A DNA stretch of 64,000 nt from Omphiscola glabra (lineage: Eukaryota > Mollusca > Gastropoda > Lymnaeidae). The DNA lies in the NCBI GenBank assembly GCA_964017045.1, contig OZ024796.1, positions 20,483,510-20,547,509 of the forward strand, given 5' to 3'. Shown here piece after piece: positions 24,501 to 37,115 of this stretch. The position numbers were made by a program, and so were the translations under genes. Within the stretch, counting starts at the first letter, position 1, and each line of letters starts with the position of its first letter. The notes below the pieces were generated by a model, which saw only the letters and a program-made list of their open reading frames with translations, had not been told where the DNA came from and did no database searches.

Positions 24501-25309
24501 ATGACGAGATGTAGGATCGTAGTGTCTTTGGGCTTATCTACCCATGACGATAGTTGTCTACTTGTTAGGCTATGCCTCCCACTTCATCCCACGGGCCAGT
24601 GTAACCATAGCAATTGATACTGATACACCAAACAACAACCGGTTTGTTGCACGATAACGTTTATTCTCCAACAATTACTTAACTATCGCTGATATATAAC
24701 TTACGACTAATCATCAAGTTGTTCTAGCCAAACCCTAAGCAACACACCATCGTACAACGGCCATCTATATTCATGCCCATAACAACAACCCAAAACTAAC
24801 GCGTCATTTCCCCCTACCCAAATGCGTCACAACAATCACACACAAAAGATACAGCAACACATAGAATCTCGAACTAACATCTTTTCAATACCGAACATAA
24901 CAACAGTGATTTACACATAGCAACAGTGATTCTCATACCCTTGACATATGTCTAAGTCTGACATCATACAACGCATATAAAATACAATAATCTTACGTTG
25001 TTGACAGGCGTGAAAGAAATAACAGACTTTTCACTCATTGAGAATAAAAGAGAAAATAAAAAGTTAACATATTATTGAAGCCAATATTTTTTATTATAAT
25101 GTTTAAATTCATATTTTAAGGATCTCTTGACATATGTTGCCAGGAGGGATTATAGAGTCGTTGTTGATTCCCACATAATTGGTTTACGACTGATGTATTT
25201 TAAGGTTAACATTTAGTTCATTTACCCCAGCCAGCCCGTCCCAACTTAAAAAAAATAAATCGGTAAATAACTGCCTTTATGGACAGACACATCCACTTTA
25301 ACCGAATTC
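24501..25309. other. Intergenic sequence
   Basis: Unique sequence without a recognisable gene or element. Confidence 0.5.
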
Positions 25310-25495
25310 TTTCTGATGGTTGAGATCTCCACAGGACACACCACAGCTAAACAAAGTAGGGTTCATCCCTACAGATGGGTTAAAATTTGAAGACTGGTTG
25401 AGATCTCCACAAGACACACCACAGCAGAACAAAGTAGGGTTTATCCCTACAGATGGGTTAACATTTGAAGAATGTGGTTGAGATCACCCTCTTAA
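25310..25495. repeat. Two-and-a-half-copy tandem duplication (~83 bp)
   Basis: Unit with core GGTTGAGATCTCCACA and CAAAGTAGGGTT occurs twice plus a partial third copy. Confidence 0.88.
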
Positions 25496-26840
25496 AAGAC
25501 CACATTTGAACCCGGTATCTTTTGCTTGTGAAACAGACCCCTTCCTTTTTTTTAGGGGGGGGGGGTGGGGTTAACATTCAACAGCTGAAACAATATGGCA
25601 CTATTTATAAAATAGCATTTAGCGGATAATTGAAGGTAGCTATTTTTTTTAAAAAAGAAACATTAAGTTTACAATCGATCTCCGACATAATTAAATCAAT
25701 TTGTTGAAAAGATTTTCAGACGACTTAGCCACACGCTCCATATGTCAACACAGCGGAGGTACCCGATTGGAAATTGGCTTTTAATCAGTTTTATAATTCA
25801 CCTTAAATGTTAGCGCCTCGCACTTAGGAACAAACGATTAATACACGTTTAATTATTGTACTACCTATTGGCCGTGCATTTATTAAGTCCAAATGGGGAT
25901 AGGGGGGCGGGGAGGAAGCAGCCCCTGAGCAGGGTTTTTGAATTTTTTAAAGGAAAACAATTAATATTGGAAAGGAAAATATAAAAATAAAATAAAAATA
26001 ATAATTTGGGATTAGGTTGGGATCAAACTCCAATCAAATGTTTGGAGAAAGTTAAGTGACGCCTCACATCCCCCATGAGATAAATGTGTACAAAAATAAT
26101 GCAACATTATAACTTAAAATATTTTTAAAAAAACGGAACTGTCATTTTTATCATTTTTATTTTTATTATGGACCGTTATAAATGGAGAATTTAATCTCTT
26201 AATTTTAATCTATGGCTCGTTCTAAAAACATTCCATAATAAAGAACGATACCCAAAGTTTAAAAATAATAACAAATAAAACGACAATCAAGGCCAGAGCT
26301 AATTACAATTAATAACTTTTTAATTTGTGAACTTCAATTAAATAATAACAGCAAGAGACATATGATTAAAATTATAAACTTACAGATTTGCTGATACCGG
26401 TACTGTATATAAAAATACAATGAGCACAAAATTGTACGAGGAAATAAAAATCTCTATACACAACAAAGTACTGAATAAGGACACAGAGAATATCTCATAA
26501 TCAAGGAAAGGAAAATATCTCTCCCCCGTCATTTATTCTTTTCCCTTTTATACCCAGTTTCAGATAATCATTCTGGAAATGGAATACGCAGTCTTACTGC
26601 TTCCCGCATTCTCTAGATCTTTCTATCATGTTCGACAGAAACGGACGATAGAAAACATAAATGTCAACAAAGGGATATTTTTTCTAGCCGCCCCAACACG
26701 GGCTCGACTTGAAAGAGGCCATGCACGTGGAAAGCGTGCCAAGCGTGTATCAAAACATGTCATCCCTCATAACAATTTTAGAGAATTTTTCACATAATAT
26801 ATAAATTTGTGATTTAGTGATAAATTAGATAAATTTAACC
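25496..26840. other. Intergenic sequence
   Basis: AT-rich with short G-tracts at 25555-25569 and 25900-25913. The 72-codon frame at 26579-26797 has no recognisable features. Confidence 0.5.
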
Positions 26841-27047
26841 CAGTGGTCGGAAAACTCATTAGTCACAAGAGCCAAAAATCGGCAGTAGGACGATTAAAAG
26901 CTTTTTTAGTGTCATATTACTTTTCAAGGACCTGTCAAGAGCCATGTTTTTCGGAGTCAAACCCGATTTGTGGCCGACTGGCCGTGACATACTCAAGTCA
27001 CTAAAGAGCCGCATGCAGCTCGCGAGCCGAGACTGGTCGACCACCTG
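26841..27047 (+). mobile_element. Non-autonomous hAT-like element
   Basis: Starts CAGTGGTCGGAAAACTCATT and ends GACTGGTCGACCACCTG, imperfect inverted termini, with AAGAGCCGCATGCAGCTCGC near the right end. These are features of a common hAT miniature family. The flanking 8-mers do not match, so the copy is old or the end is slightly misplaced. Confidence 0.6.
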
Positions 27048-27424
27048 CCTCGTCGATTAGATTTCCCCTTTAGCTGAGAGAGTAACCCTCCAAAAACCCT
27101 GTTAACTTGGTGTCATCTGTCGTTGTTTCCTTTTTTCTTTCTTTTTTTAAAACTACACCGCAATCGTTGTTCCATATTTCTTCAAACACTGTCACCATTC
27201 ACGTTTACTAACGCATGAGCGAAAACAAATTTTACCCGACAGTGAATACTTATTTCCACCGTGGAGAGACACATTTCCAACAACTGCCCTAACAAACAAT
27301 CGTTTTCACTTCTGTGGTCACGTGACCGTCGACAAACGCAAGTGCGCGTTCAAGATGCGGGAGTTTCAATACTTCTAGTTTTTAGTAGATGCTGTTATTT
27401 AAATAGGAAAACTAAACTTTATGA

Positions 27425-27800
27425 TTCATCATCATCATCATTATGTCCCTTAGTCCTTGGACCGTTGGGGCGCCACAGATGACATGAAAACTATCCTTCT
27501 CCATTCCTCTCTGTCTTCTGCACTTGGTATGGCATTGCCTAGTTTTAGTCCCGTCCACTCTTTGGTGTTATCTTCCCATTTTTTTCTCTGTCTTCCTCTT
27601 CTTCTTCCTCCTCTCGTTGTGCCTTGCATGATTTATTTGGCGAGCCCTTCTTTTCTTGTCACGTGGCCATACCATTCCAGTTTGCGCTTTTTTACAGACA
27701 CCAGGAGGTCACAGTATTGCCCAATTGCTTGACGAATCCTTTCTTTCATTTGTTCATTAGAGATATGGTCTCTATAGCCGATTCCAACTTTATGATTATC
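27425..27800 (-). mobile_element. LINE reverse transcriptase C-terminal fragment with (ATG)n tail
   Basis: Read on the minus strand: ERIRQAIGQYCDLLVSVKKR, KLEWYGHVTRKEGLAKQIMQ, RQRKKWEDNTKEWTGL and SAEDREEWRRIV, a typical LINE protein C-terminus (LEW.GH..R, then G.R..GR.R..W.D). The 3' end is an (ATG)n tract, seen as CATCATCATCATCA on plus at 27427-27441. The fragment is severely 5' truncated. Confidence 0.85.
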
Positions 27801-28329
27801 ATTTCTAATATTTCTTCTTCATCTATTGGCGAATACAGTTCGACTAATTAAAACGTGTATGCAACAATCGTTGGTTGTTTCCAGATTACAGCATGGTTGT
27901 TATTTTGTTGGTGGTCATTTAGCTTAAGGATACTTGTTGTTAAGTAAAAGCTGTTTGTAGATGTAATTATTGTTTATTTTCAGTGCTATATCGAAGGAAA
28001 TAATCACGAACGATAGAAGTTGTGCCGCATTGAAAAAAAAAAACAAATAACAAACAACAGTTGCCCGGCCATACATCGGGATGAATCTTCTACTGAAATC
28101 ACGTGACGAGACAGATTTCTCTCAGGACAGTATGTAAAGTCTCTGAAATTTTTTAAAATCGTAAAAGCAAACAAGCCAAGTTTTATATACTGCGTGACAC
28201 AAAGTATATCTTATTGAGTTGGTAATTGCAGCAGTCAATTATAGCTATGCACGGAAATGGATTTCACATACGGACATCTGTCTTTTTTTTTTAAAATCCA
28301 AATTTGATAGTGTGTTGGGTTGTTAATTC
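27801..28329. other. Intergenic sequence
   Basis: Nothing recognised. Confidence 0.5.
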
Positions 28330-28411
28330 TCCATGACCTGACCATATTACCACTGGGCCACGGCCTGACCATATTACCACTGGGCCATGGCCTGACCATA
28401 TTACCACTGGG
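28330..28411. repeat. 27-bp unit, three copies
   Basis: Core CTGACCATATTACCACTGGG, three nearly identical copies. Confidence 0.9.
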
Positions 28412-29349
28412 AAGTGAACGTGCAGTAATTTTACACACGGACAATGACAATGCCATGTCTGGGACATGGTTCCTGCAGCTGGCAAATGGCATCTCAGCTT
28501 CTTAGTAGGATACTAACTTTTGTTATGATAAAGGAATTGTATGCATTCCGCATTGGCATTTTCACTTTTAGCATTCCAACTTCCGTTTTAAAATCTTAGT
28601 GGACTATCCAGCACTCGCATGTATAGACTTGACCTCTTAAAATGTTGCTATTAGTGCGGGTTCTATGGTAGCTCAAGGGTGCAGAGGCGTAATGAAGGTG
28701 TTGCAGGGCGAGTCACGTGCCGGGGGGCCGCACAGAAATGATACAATCTAATTTAAGATGACCTCTGTTCAATGATACAAAGCAAAATAAAATGATCTGA
28801 CTTATGCCAGTCCCTTAACTCTTCATTTTCATTCGTGGCATATATTTGCATAATCTCCATACAAAGATACCTTATATGTGTATGTTATATATGTTAAAAG
28901 ATGCCCTATCTGTAATTATCTCTATTTAAATATATCCTTTATGTTTGTTATCTCCATTATTAGATCCGTTAAATTTAAAATTTCGTTTACTTAAAGATGC
29001 AATATATTCAAAGATATCAAATATCCAAACATACAAAATTTTCACAAATAACAAATATTCGAATGTACCCTATATCCAACGATATATTCAGATGCATCAA
29101 TCATGGATAGTCCACTAATTTAATAGGTATAATTAAAATAACACAAAGTGATTTTTAATGCAGCGATGTCCAGATGAAAACTAGAACAGAGAACATTAAA
29201 ATAGTGAAAGTATTAAAATGGCGTAAATGAACATATAATTTACGTTATGTATGCTTGCTTTTTAAACATCTTCTCTATAATAGACATAATTCTTCACAAA
29301 TACAACATTATGTTTATGGAAAGAAAGAAAGACGGAAGGGCGGATGGCG
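28412..29349. other. Intergenic sequence
   Basis: AT-rich. From 28840 to 29110 there are loose repeats of an AAAGATACAAATATC type, too diverged to define a unit. Confidence 0.4.
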
Positions 29350-29369
29350 CGTGACAATGATGACAAAAA

Positions 29370-29842
29370 TAGGTGGACTGGACGGAAAGATAAATAGGTG
29401 GACTGGACGGAAAGATAAATAGGTGGACTGGAAGGAAAGATAAATAGGTGGACTGGACGGAAAGATAAATAGGTGGACTGGACGGAAAGATAAATAGGTG
29501 GACTGGATGGAAAGATAAATAGGTGGACTGGACAGAAAGATAAATAGGTGGACTGGACGGAAAGATAAATATGTGGACTGGACGAAAAAAAAAATAGGTG
29601 GACTGGATGGAAAGATAAATAGGTGGACTGGACGGAAAGATAAATGGGTGGACTGGAAGGAAAGATAAATAGGTGGACTGGACGGAAAGTTAAATGAGTG
29701 GACTGGTCGGAAAGTTAAATAGGTGGACTGGACGGAAAGTTAAAAAGGCGGACTGGACGGAAAGATAAATAGGTGGACTTGACGGAAAGATAAATAGGTG
29801 GACTGGACGGAAAGTTAAATAGGTGGACTGGACGGAAAGATA
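29370..29842. repeat. 25-bp minisatellite
   Basis: About 19 copies of a 25-bp unit with core AGGTGGACTGGACGGAAAG, about 430 bp upstream of the start of paralog 2. Confidence 0.95.
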
Positions 29843-30194
29843 GAAATAGAACTGGGTTATAGGGGAGGGAGTGCATTTTGGTTGTTTTAATTATCTTCAT
29901 TTAGAAATTTACCCTTTGTAGAATAAAACATTTTTAAATTAAATATCCATTTGTTACATACTTACTTGTCGTAGTGTTACATGTGTAACACTTAATGGTA
30001 GCACTTAGACAAATGTGTAACGTCATGAGTTCAAATGTAAGACATTCGTTTGCTCTTTGAGCCTCTATATTATTATCCGTACGAGGAAAAGCCTGTAATT
30101 ATCTACACGGAACAGTCAATTATACTGCAATTAGCAAGAGCCGAAGTAAAAAATACAGCCTTTTTACCCAACATATGTCAAGTAGGCCAACGGC

Positions 30195-30202
30195 TATATA
30201 AG
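30195..30202 (+). promoter_or_regulatory. TATA box of paralog 2
   Basis: TATATAAG in a GGC...TCACC context, 68-75 bp before the ATG at 30270. Position and sequence fit a TATA-driven promoter with a 5' UTR of about 40 nt. Confidence 0.6.
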
Positions 30203-30269
30203 TCACCGTCATCTGTCAAGGTTTCCCCTAACCATCTTCAGACGTGCAGTTTCCTGTGAGCAAACAAGA

Positions 30270-33200
30270 ATGGGAACGTTTGTGATTTCATATTTTGTTT
30301 TTATGGCTGTTGTTGCCGCAGTCAATGGTGCCGTACAAATTATCACAGGTAAGCCATATAAAGTACGCGAAGTAAACTTAGTGCCGTACAAATTATCAAA
30401 GGTAAGCCTTGTAAAGCACGCGAAGTAAACCAGAGAACACTTTCGAAACCCCAAACAGAGAAAACGAGAGACAATAGTATTTTTCTGGAGGCTAAAATGA
30501 AAGATTCAATGAATGGAATCTTAAAAATACAAATATTGCTATTGGTAGTTGAGAGATATTGCAAAATGGAACAAATATATATTTAAAAAAAAAAAACTAC
30601 AAAAATTGGTATTAAAGTCTTTACTTCCAAAATAAGCATAAACTCTTACTGTTTAACTGTAAGGCAACTCGTTGATCATTCAAATTTACTTAAGTGAAAA
30701 CTAAATAACGATTTTTATTTTAAGATGTAAAAGGCAGATAACGCTTTAGTCTAACGATGTCATAGTAAAGATATTATATAAACCAGCAAGTAAAGTGAAA
30801 GGGAAAAGAAGATGATGTCAGAACGTTTGGAGAAATTATCTTTTCAGGAAATCAGCTTGCAAATGAATAATTTCGCCATGGATTGATCTCGCCAGACAAT
30901 AATTTTGTCACGGAATGATCTCGCCGGACAATAATTTTGTCACGGAATGATCTCGCAAGACAATAATTGTGTCACGGAATGATCTCACCAGACAATAATT
31001 GTGTCACGGAATGATCTCGCCAGACAATAAATGTGTCACGGAATGTCTCGCGAGACAATAATTGTGTCACGGAATGATCTCGCCAGACAATAATTTTGTC
31101 ACGGAATGATCTCGCCAGACAATAATTTTGTCACGGAATGATCTCGCCAGACAATAATTTTTCCCGGAATGATCTCGCCAGACAATAATTTTTTCCCGTA
31201 ATGATCTCGCCAGACAATAATTTTGTCACGGAATGATCTCGCCAGACAATAATTTTTTCACGGAATGATCTCGCCAGACAATATTTTGTCAGAGAATCAT
31301 TGTGTCAGAATGAATATTTTCAAGAATTGATCTTGAAAGGGAATGATCCATTCATCCATTACCTTTTCAGACAATGACATTATCCAGACATGATCTTGTT
31401 AAAAAATTATAAAATCAGTTATGATATTTTACTGACGCAAATAAATGGAAATATGTTTTCATGACATAAGACATGCTAATTTTATTTTTGTCGAATAACA
31501 GACAGAGAACATTCTGATGGAGATAGTTATTTGAAAACTACTCATATCACGTGGGGCAAATACGCAAAAACAGAACCACAGAGGCCCCCCCCCCCTGCCC
31601 ATAACACTCCTTACAATTGCTCGTAAGTCTTCAGCGCCCTCTTTTTCTCATCTCCCAGTAAACCATGTCTCACAGTTTTATTTATTGTTTCTCCTTCGCA
31701 AGGCGATTTTCGACTTGAGTAGTAGCCTTGACTTTATCTGTATTCTGTATAAAGAAAGGGAGACTCGCTCAATTCGTAGGCCTCACTCTCTAGTCCACCT
31801 CTTTGATCAAATGAGTAGACTTAGGAAAGACGACTGGAAATAGACTGGCAAATAGATCGGGAAGCAGTAGATGACTACCAGTGTGTCTTGCGTGTCTCAC
31901 TGTGCTCGTATAGACCGGGATGCAGTAGATGACTACCAGTGTGTCTTGCGTGTCTCACTGTGCTCGTATAGACCAGGATGCAGTAGATGACTACCGGTGC
32001 GTCTTGTGTGTCTCACTGTGCCCGTATAGACCGGGATGCAACAGATTACTACCACTGTGTCTTGTGTGTCTCGCTGTGTCCATATAGATCGGGGTGCAGT
32101 AGATGACTACCAGTTTGTCTTGCGTGTCTCAATGTGCCTGTAGAGACCTGGATGTAGTAGATGACTACCAGTGTGTCTTGCGTGTCTCGCTGTGCTCGTA
32201 TAGATCTGGGTGCAATAGATGACTAACAGTGTGTCTTTCGTGTCTCACTGTGGTCGTTGTGCGTTCTTCTTGGCGGGCGTTGTCGGATTCTTCAATGTGT
32301 CAATCTCATAACACCTACGGGTTGGATTTCAGAGTTTGACTTCTCTTTGTGATGGGTTGCTATCAATGGTTAACGAGTCTCCTCTGGCCAGGGTACTGGT
32401 GATGTTTTTTTGCGTTTGCTGGAGCTTATACCTGGGATTGACTCAATTTAGACCAATCGGTCACCCAGGACCCATCCCCAGGCACACAGTAAATCGTATC
32501 TCACAGTATAACTTGTCTCACAGTGTACATTATCTCAAAGTATAACTTGCCTCACAGTGTACATTATCTCACAGTATAACTTGCCTCACAGTGTACATTA
32601 TCTCACAGTATAACTTGTCTCACATTGTACATTATCTCACAGTATAACTTGTCTCACAGTGTACATTGTCTCACAGTATAACTTGGCTCAAAGTATACAT
32701 TATCTCACAGTATAACTTGCCTCACGGTGTACATTATCTCAAAGTATAACTTGCCTCACAGTGTACATTATCTCACAGTATAACTTGTCTCACAGTGTAC
32801 ATTATCTCACAGTATAACTTGCATCACAGTGTACATTATCTCACAGTATAACTTGCCTCACAGTATACATTATCTCACAGTGTTTCTCACCTCACAAAAC
32901 TCAAAATTACCACCTCACATTTCCCTAAAATACTACCCCACATCCTCTTAAAATACCAAATCATAATCCCCAGAAATATCACATCACATTATCTATAAAT
33001 ATCACCTAGCAACACCAAACACAAACAAAATGCCCGACATATGCCCATAAAATTTTGTCTTACATCCCTCTCAGTTAAAACTACACATCCTCCTAAAATA
33101 CCACCTCTCATCTCCTTACAATACCACTTCACATCTACCTAAAATATTACCTCACATCGTCCTAATATACCAACTCACATCACCATCACCCAAAAATACC

Positions 33201-35671
33201 ACCTAAAATCTCCCTGCATCACCACCTCACATCTCCCTAAAATACCACCTCACATCTCCCTAAAATACCACCTCTCATCTCCTTACAATACCACCTCACA
33301 TCTACCTAAAATATTACCTTACATCGTCCTAATATACCAACTCACATCTCCCTACAATACCACGTCACATCTCCCTACAATACCACCTCACATCTCCCTA
33401 CAAAACCACCTCATATCTCCCTAAAATACCACCTCACATCTCCCTAAAATACCACCTCTCATCTCCTTACAATACCACCTCACATCTACCTAAAATATTA
33501 CCTTACATCGTCCTAATATACCAACTCACATCTCCCTACAATACCACGTCACATCTCCCTACAATACCACCTCACATCTCCCTACAAAACCACCTCATAT
33601 CTCCCTACAATACCACCTCACATCTCTCATAAATACCACCTCACACACCTCTCAAATACACCTCAAATCCAAAAGAGATATCCCCTCACATCTCTCTAAA
33701 CTCCACCTTACATCGCCCTAAAATACCACCTCACATCGCCCTAAAATACCACCTTACATCGCCATAAAATACCACTTTACATCGCCCTAAAATACCACAT
33801 CACACCGCCCTAAAATACCACCATACATCGCCCCAAAATACCACCTCACATCGCCCTAAAATACCACCTTACATCGCCCCAGAATATCACCTTACATCGC
33901 CCTAAAATACCACCTTACATCACACTAAAATACCACCTTACATTGCCATAAAATACCAACTTACATCGCCCTAAAATACCACATCACATCGCCCTAAAAT
34001 ACCACCTTACATCGCCCCAAAATACCACCTCACATCGCCCTAAAATACCACCTTACATCGCCCCAAAATATCACCTTACATCGCCCTAAAATACCACCTC
34101 ACATTGCCCTAAAATACCACCTTACATCGCCCCAAAATATAACCTTACATCGCCCTAAAATACCACCTTACATCGCCCTAAAATACCACTTTACATCGCC
34201 CTAAAATACCACATCACACCGCCCTAAAATACCACCATACATCGCCCCAAAATACCACCTCACATCGCCCTAAAATACCACCTTACATCGCCCCAGAATA
34301 TCACCTTACATCGCCCTAAAATACCACCTTACATCACACTAAAATACCACCTTACATTGCCATAAAATACCAACTTACATCGCCCTAAAATACCACATCA
34401 CATCGCCCTAAAATACCACCTTACATCGCCCCAAAATACCACCTCACATCGCCCTAAAATACCACCTTACATCGCCCCAAAATATCACCTTACATCGCCC
34501 TAAAATACCACCTCACATTGCCCTAAAATACCACCTTACATCGCCCCAAAATATAACCTTACATCGCCCTAAAATACCACCTTACATCGCCCTAAAATAC
34601 CACCTTACATCACATTATAAAAATGTGTAGTAATCCAAACCAACCCCAAGAAAGTTATTTTTTTTTAAATAAAAAAATCTCCCATTCCCCCTTTTTTTCA
34701 AGGTGACTGTCCGGGTGGACTCGTTTATGGGGATACATGGACGCATCATGATTGTGAACTATGTGAATGTTCCGATGGAAAGTATTTCTGTTACAGGTAA
34801 GTTTATTTTTAATTGTTTTAATGGGTTGTTGTAGTTTTACGCGGTAACTTTTGATTGCTCTGGCGGATTGTGTGACAGTGAGAGGTATTAAAACTAATTT
34901 CATGACTCCGAACCCGTTAAAATGTCTCCAAGCTATGACTCAAATACACGCCTCGAGTCTACGACTCGGTCTATGACTCTAATCCAATACTCCATCAATG
35001 AGTCCTATCTTTGACTTCCAACATAAGCATGAAACTTTAATGTTTAACTCTAAGACAACTAGTTGATCATTAACATTTACTTTGACTGATTCTTAGTGTT
35101 GATGCACGGCGTGACTGTGCTTTCAAGTCTTGCTATGGGCGTCGATAAGTGTCCGCTGAAATACAATGCTTCTTCTTGCAGCTGTGGTTCAGCAAGTAAC
35201 GAGTACGATAAAGATTCATGTTACCCGTTGTTCAACAATTCAGCAAAGAAGTACCCCGAATGTTGTAAGGATGAAGTAATGTGTAAGGGTCAGGAGGGTT
35301 TTGACGAGGCTAAACTACAACCAGATCCACACCAGGTCACAGAAATGACAGGAGTGACCGAAGAAATCATCATCACTGAGGACCATGAGACCACTACGTT
35401 CTTTGGGACCATTGAGTACCTTGGGACCACTGAGGACCTTGGGACCACTGAGGACATTGGGACCACTGAGTACCTTGGGACCACTGAGGACCTTGGGACC
35501 ACTGAGGACCTTGTGACCATTGAGTACCTTGGGACCACTGAGGACCTTGGGACCACTGAGGACCTTGGGACCACTGAGGACCTTGAGACCACTGAGGACC
35601 TTGGGACCACTGAAAACCTTGGGACCACTGAGGACCTTGGGACCACTGTTGATTCTGACGTCACAGAGTAA
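30270..35671 (+). CDS. SVWC-like secreted Cys-rich protein, paralog 2 (LGTTED tail)
   Basis: Exons 30270-30348, 34703-34796 (94 bp) and 35182-35671; 220 residues. Exon 1 encodes a signal peptide starting MGTFVISYFVFMAVVAAVNG. Exon 2 begins GDCPGG, has GDTW and the C..C.C knot; exon 3 gives SCGS, NNSAKKYPECC (with an NNS sequon) and CKG, for ten domain cysteines. GFDEAKLQPDP leads into an acidic tail of 14 hexapeptides related to LGTTED (35402-35653), ending SDVTE. Splice sites are GTAAGC/CAAG, GTAAGT/GCAG; phases 1 and 2. AATAAA signals lie at 35804 and 35851. Intron 1 (4.35 kb) is mostly minisatellites. The upstream ATG at 35096 in the exon-3 frame precedes the acceptor and is not the start. 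Likely secreted; an SVWC-like immune, defence or matrix role is inference only. Confidence 0.9.
30328..30430 (+). repeat. 53-bp duplication spanning the exon 1 donor site of paralog 2
   Basis: The end of exon 1 and its donor (GTGCCGTACAAATTATCA...GGTAAGCC) are repeated 53 bp downstream at 30381, giving a second intact GGTAAG donor at 30402. Because 53 is not a multiple of three, use of the second donor would shift exon 2 out of frame. Confidence 0.9.
30890..31300. repeat. 32-bp minisatellite in intron 1 of paralog 2
   Basis: About 13 copies of a 32-bp unit with core CACGGAATGATCTCGCCAGA. Confidence 0.95.
31860..32255. repeat. 58-bp minisatellite in intron 1 of paralog 2
   Basis: About 6.5 copies of a 58-bp unit with core AGATGACTACCAGTGTGTCT. 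Confidence 0.94.
32480..33015. repeat. 34-bp minisatellite plus unique tail, copy 1 of a duplicated block
   Basis: About 12 copies of a 34-bp unit (core TCTCACAGTATAACTTG, 32490-32890) followed by a non-repetitive tail with TACTACCCCACATCCTCTTA. The same array-plus-tail recurs downstream of the gene at 36130-36522. Confidence 0.92.
33060..34615. repeat. 23-bp minisatellite in intron 1 of paralog 2, with higher-order repeat
   Basis: About 65-70 copies of a 23-bp unit with core ACATCGCCCTAAAATACCAC. Marker variants recur 414 bp apart (CCATACATCG at 33821 and 34235), an 18-unit higher-order repeat. It ends about 90 bp before exon 2. Confidence 0.95.
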
Positions 35672-35701
35672 CTTGTGCCCACTGTTGATTCTGATGTCAC
35701 A
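35402..35701 (+). repeat. 18-bp coding minisatellite in the tail of paralog 2
   Basis: Fourteen in-frame 18-bp units (core GGGACCACTGAGGACCTT) encode the LGTTED-type hexads, with a three-unit super-repeat marked by an EY ending in units 1, 4 and 7. A further unit pair (CACTGTTGATTCTGA.GTCACAG) spans the stop codon: copy 1 ends in TAA, copy 2 (from about 35679) has AAA at that place. Confidence 0.93.
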
Positions 35702-36129
35702 GGGAAACGTGGAGTCCCCGAGGAAGCCACTGACTATCTAAATGTTACATTATAAAATCGTGGTTTGGGTGTACATTACAAACCAAGTTTATATGCTATT
35801 GAAAATAAAAACAATATTTATGTAATCGAGAATTAAACGAATTCAATACAAATAAAACGGTTTCTATTTGATGTATTAAATCTAATTCTACTGATAGTTA
35901 AAGACTAATTTTTTTATATAAATGAAATTGATTAGTTAAATGTATGCTGTCGTAAATCCATAATTGCTTCAAATTTAGTTTTTTAACATAATAATAGATA
36001 CTATAATTATTTAAAACTAGTTGTAGTAACTTATATTTACCTAGATATTACTGGATGACATAACTATTTGAAATTAACAACAAATGAAAGACTGCGTTCA
36101 AGCTGTGGCAAAGAAATAGCAGATATAAT

Positions 36130-36522
36130 AGCGGTATACACTATCTCACAGTAAAACTTGTCTCACAGTATACATTATTTCACAGTATAACTTGTATTAC
36201 AGCATACATTATCTCACAGTATAACTTGTCTCAAAGTATACATTATCTCGCAGTATAACTTGTCTCACTTTTTACATTATCTCATCTTGTCTCACAGTGT
36301 ACATTATCTCACAGTATAACTTGTCTCACAGTATACATTATCTCACAGTGTATCTGACCTCACAACACCCAAAATTACCACCTCACATTTCCATAAAATA
36401 CTACCCCACATCCTCTTAAAATACCAAATCATAATCCCCAGAAATATCACATCATCTATAAATATCACCTGACATCATCTATAAATATCACCTGACATCA
36501 TCTATAAATATCACCTAGCAGC
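36130..36522. repeat. Copy 2 of the duplicated 34-bp array block
   Basis: Shorter array of the 34-bp unit (36130-36345) followed by the same tail as at 32881-33015, in direct orientation. A 21-23 bp segment with CATCTATAAATATCACCT is tandemly triplicated here only. A C-tract and short (CA)n follow at 36523-36550. Confidence 0.9.
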
Positions 36523-36824
36523 ACCCCCCCCCCCCCCCCCACACACACACAATTTTGTGGAAGCTTGAAATAGAAATTCGGTGAATTAAATGTCCTTTAC
36601 TTCTATTTCAAGCTTCACCTACCTTTATCTGCTATTTTCTATTTGAAATTATTTATCGTAACCTATATTTAACATACTATTATTAGTTGACATTTAAAGA
36701 GCGGAACGTGGCCTTGCTTTAAGGTGTAGACATTATCATCTGGTTTTCATAGAGGTCAAATTCCGAATAATGTCTGCAATGTTGAGACCAGTTCAACGAT
36801 TCCGCATCTACAACTTCGTGTGGC

Positions 36825-37115
36825 CATGGATCAAGTGGTGTGGCCATGGATCCAGTCGTGTGGCCATGAATCCAGTAGTGTGTCAAAGGATCCAGTCGTA
36901 TGGCAAAGGATCCAGTCGTGTGGCCATGGGTCCAGCCGTGTGGCCATGGATCCAATCTTGTGGCAAAGGACCCAGTCATGTGGCAAAGGATCCAGTCGTA
37001 CGGCCATAGGTTCAGCCGTGTGGCCATGGATCCAGTCGTGCGGCCACGGATCCAGTCGTATGGCCATGGATTCTGTCTTGTGGCCATGTATCCAGTCGTG
37101 TTGCCATGGATGCAG
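36825..37115. repeat. 20-bp minisatellite
   Basis: About 14 copies with core GTGTGGCCATGGATCCAGTC. Open frames on both strands (rich in His/Trp/Pro/Thr/Gly on minus) are by-products. Confidence 0.94.

Noticed and set aside
24177..24617. 146-codon plus frame
   Set aside because: Covers degenerate AGCGG and ACAGCTTCGG repeats; no domain, no signal peptide, no splice structure.
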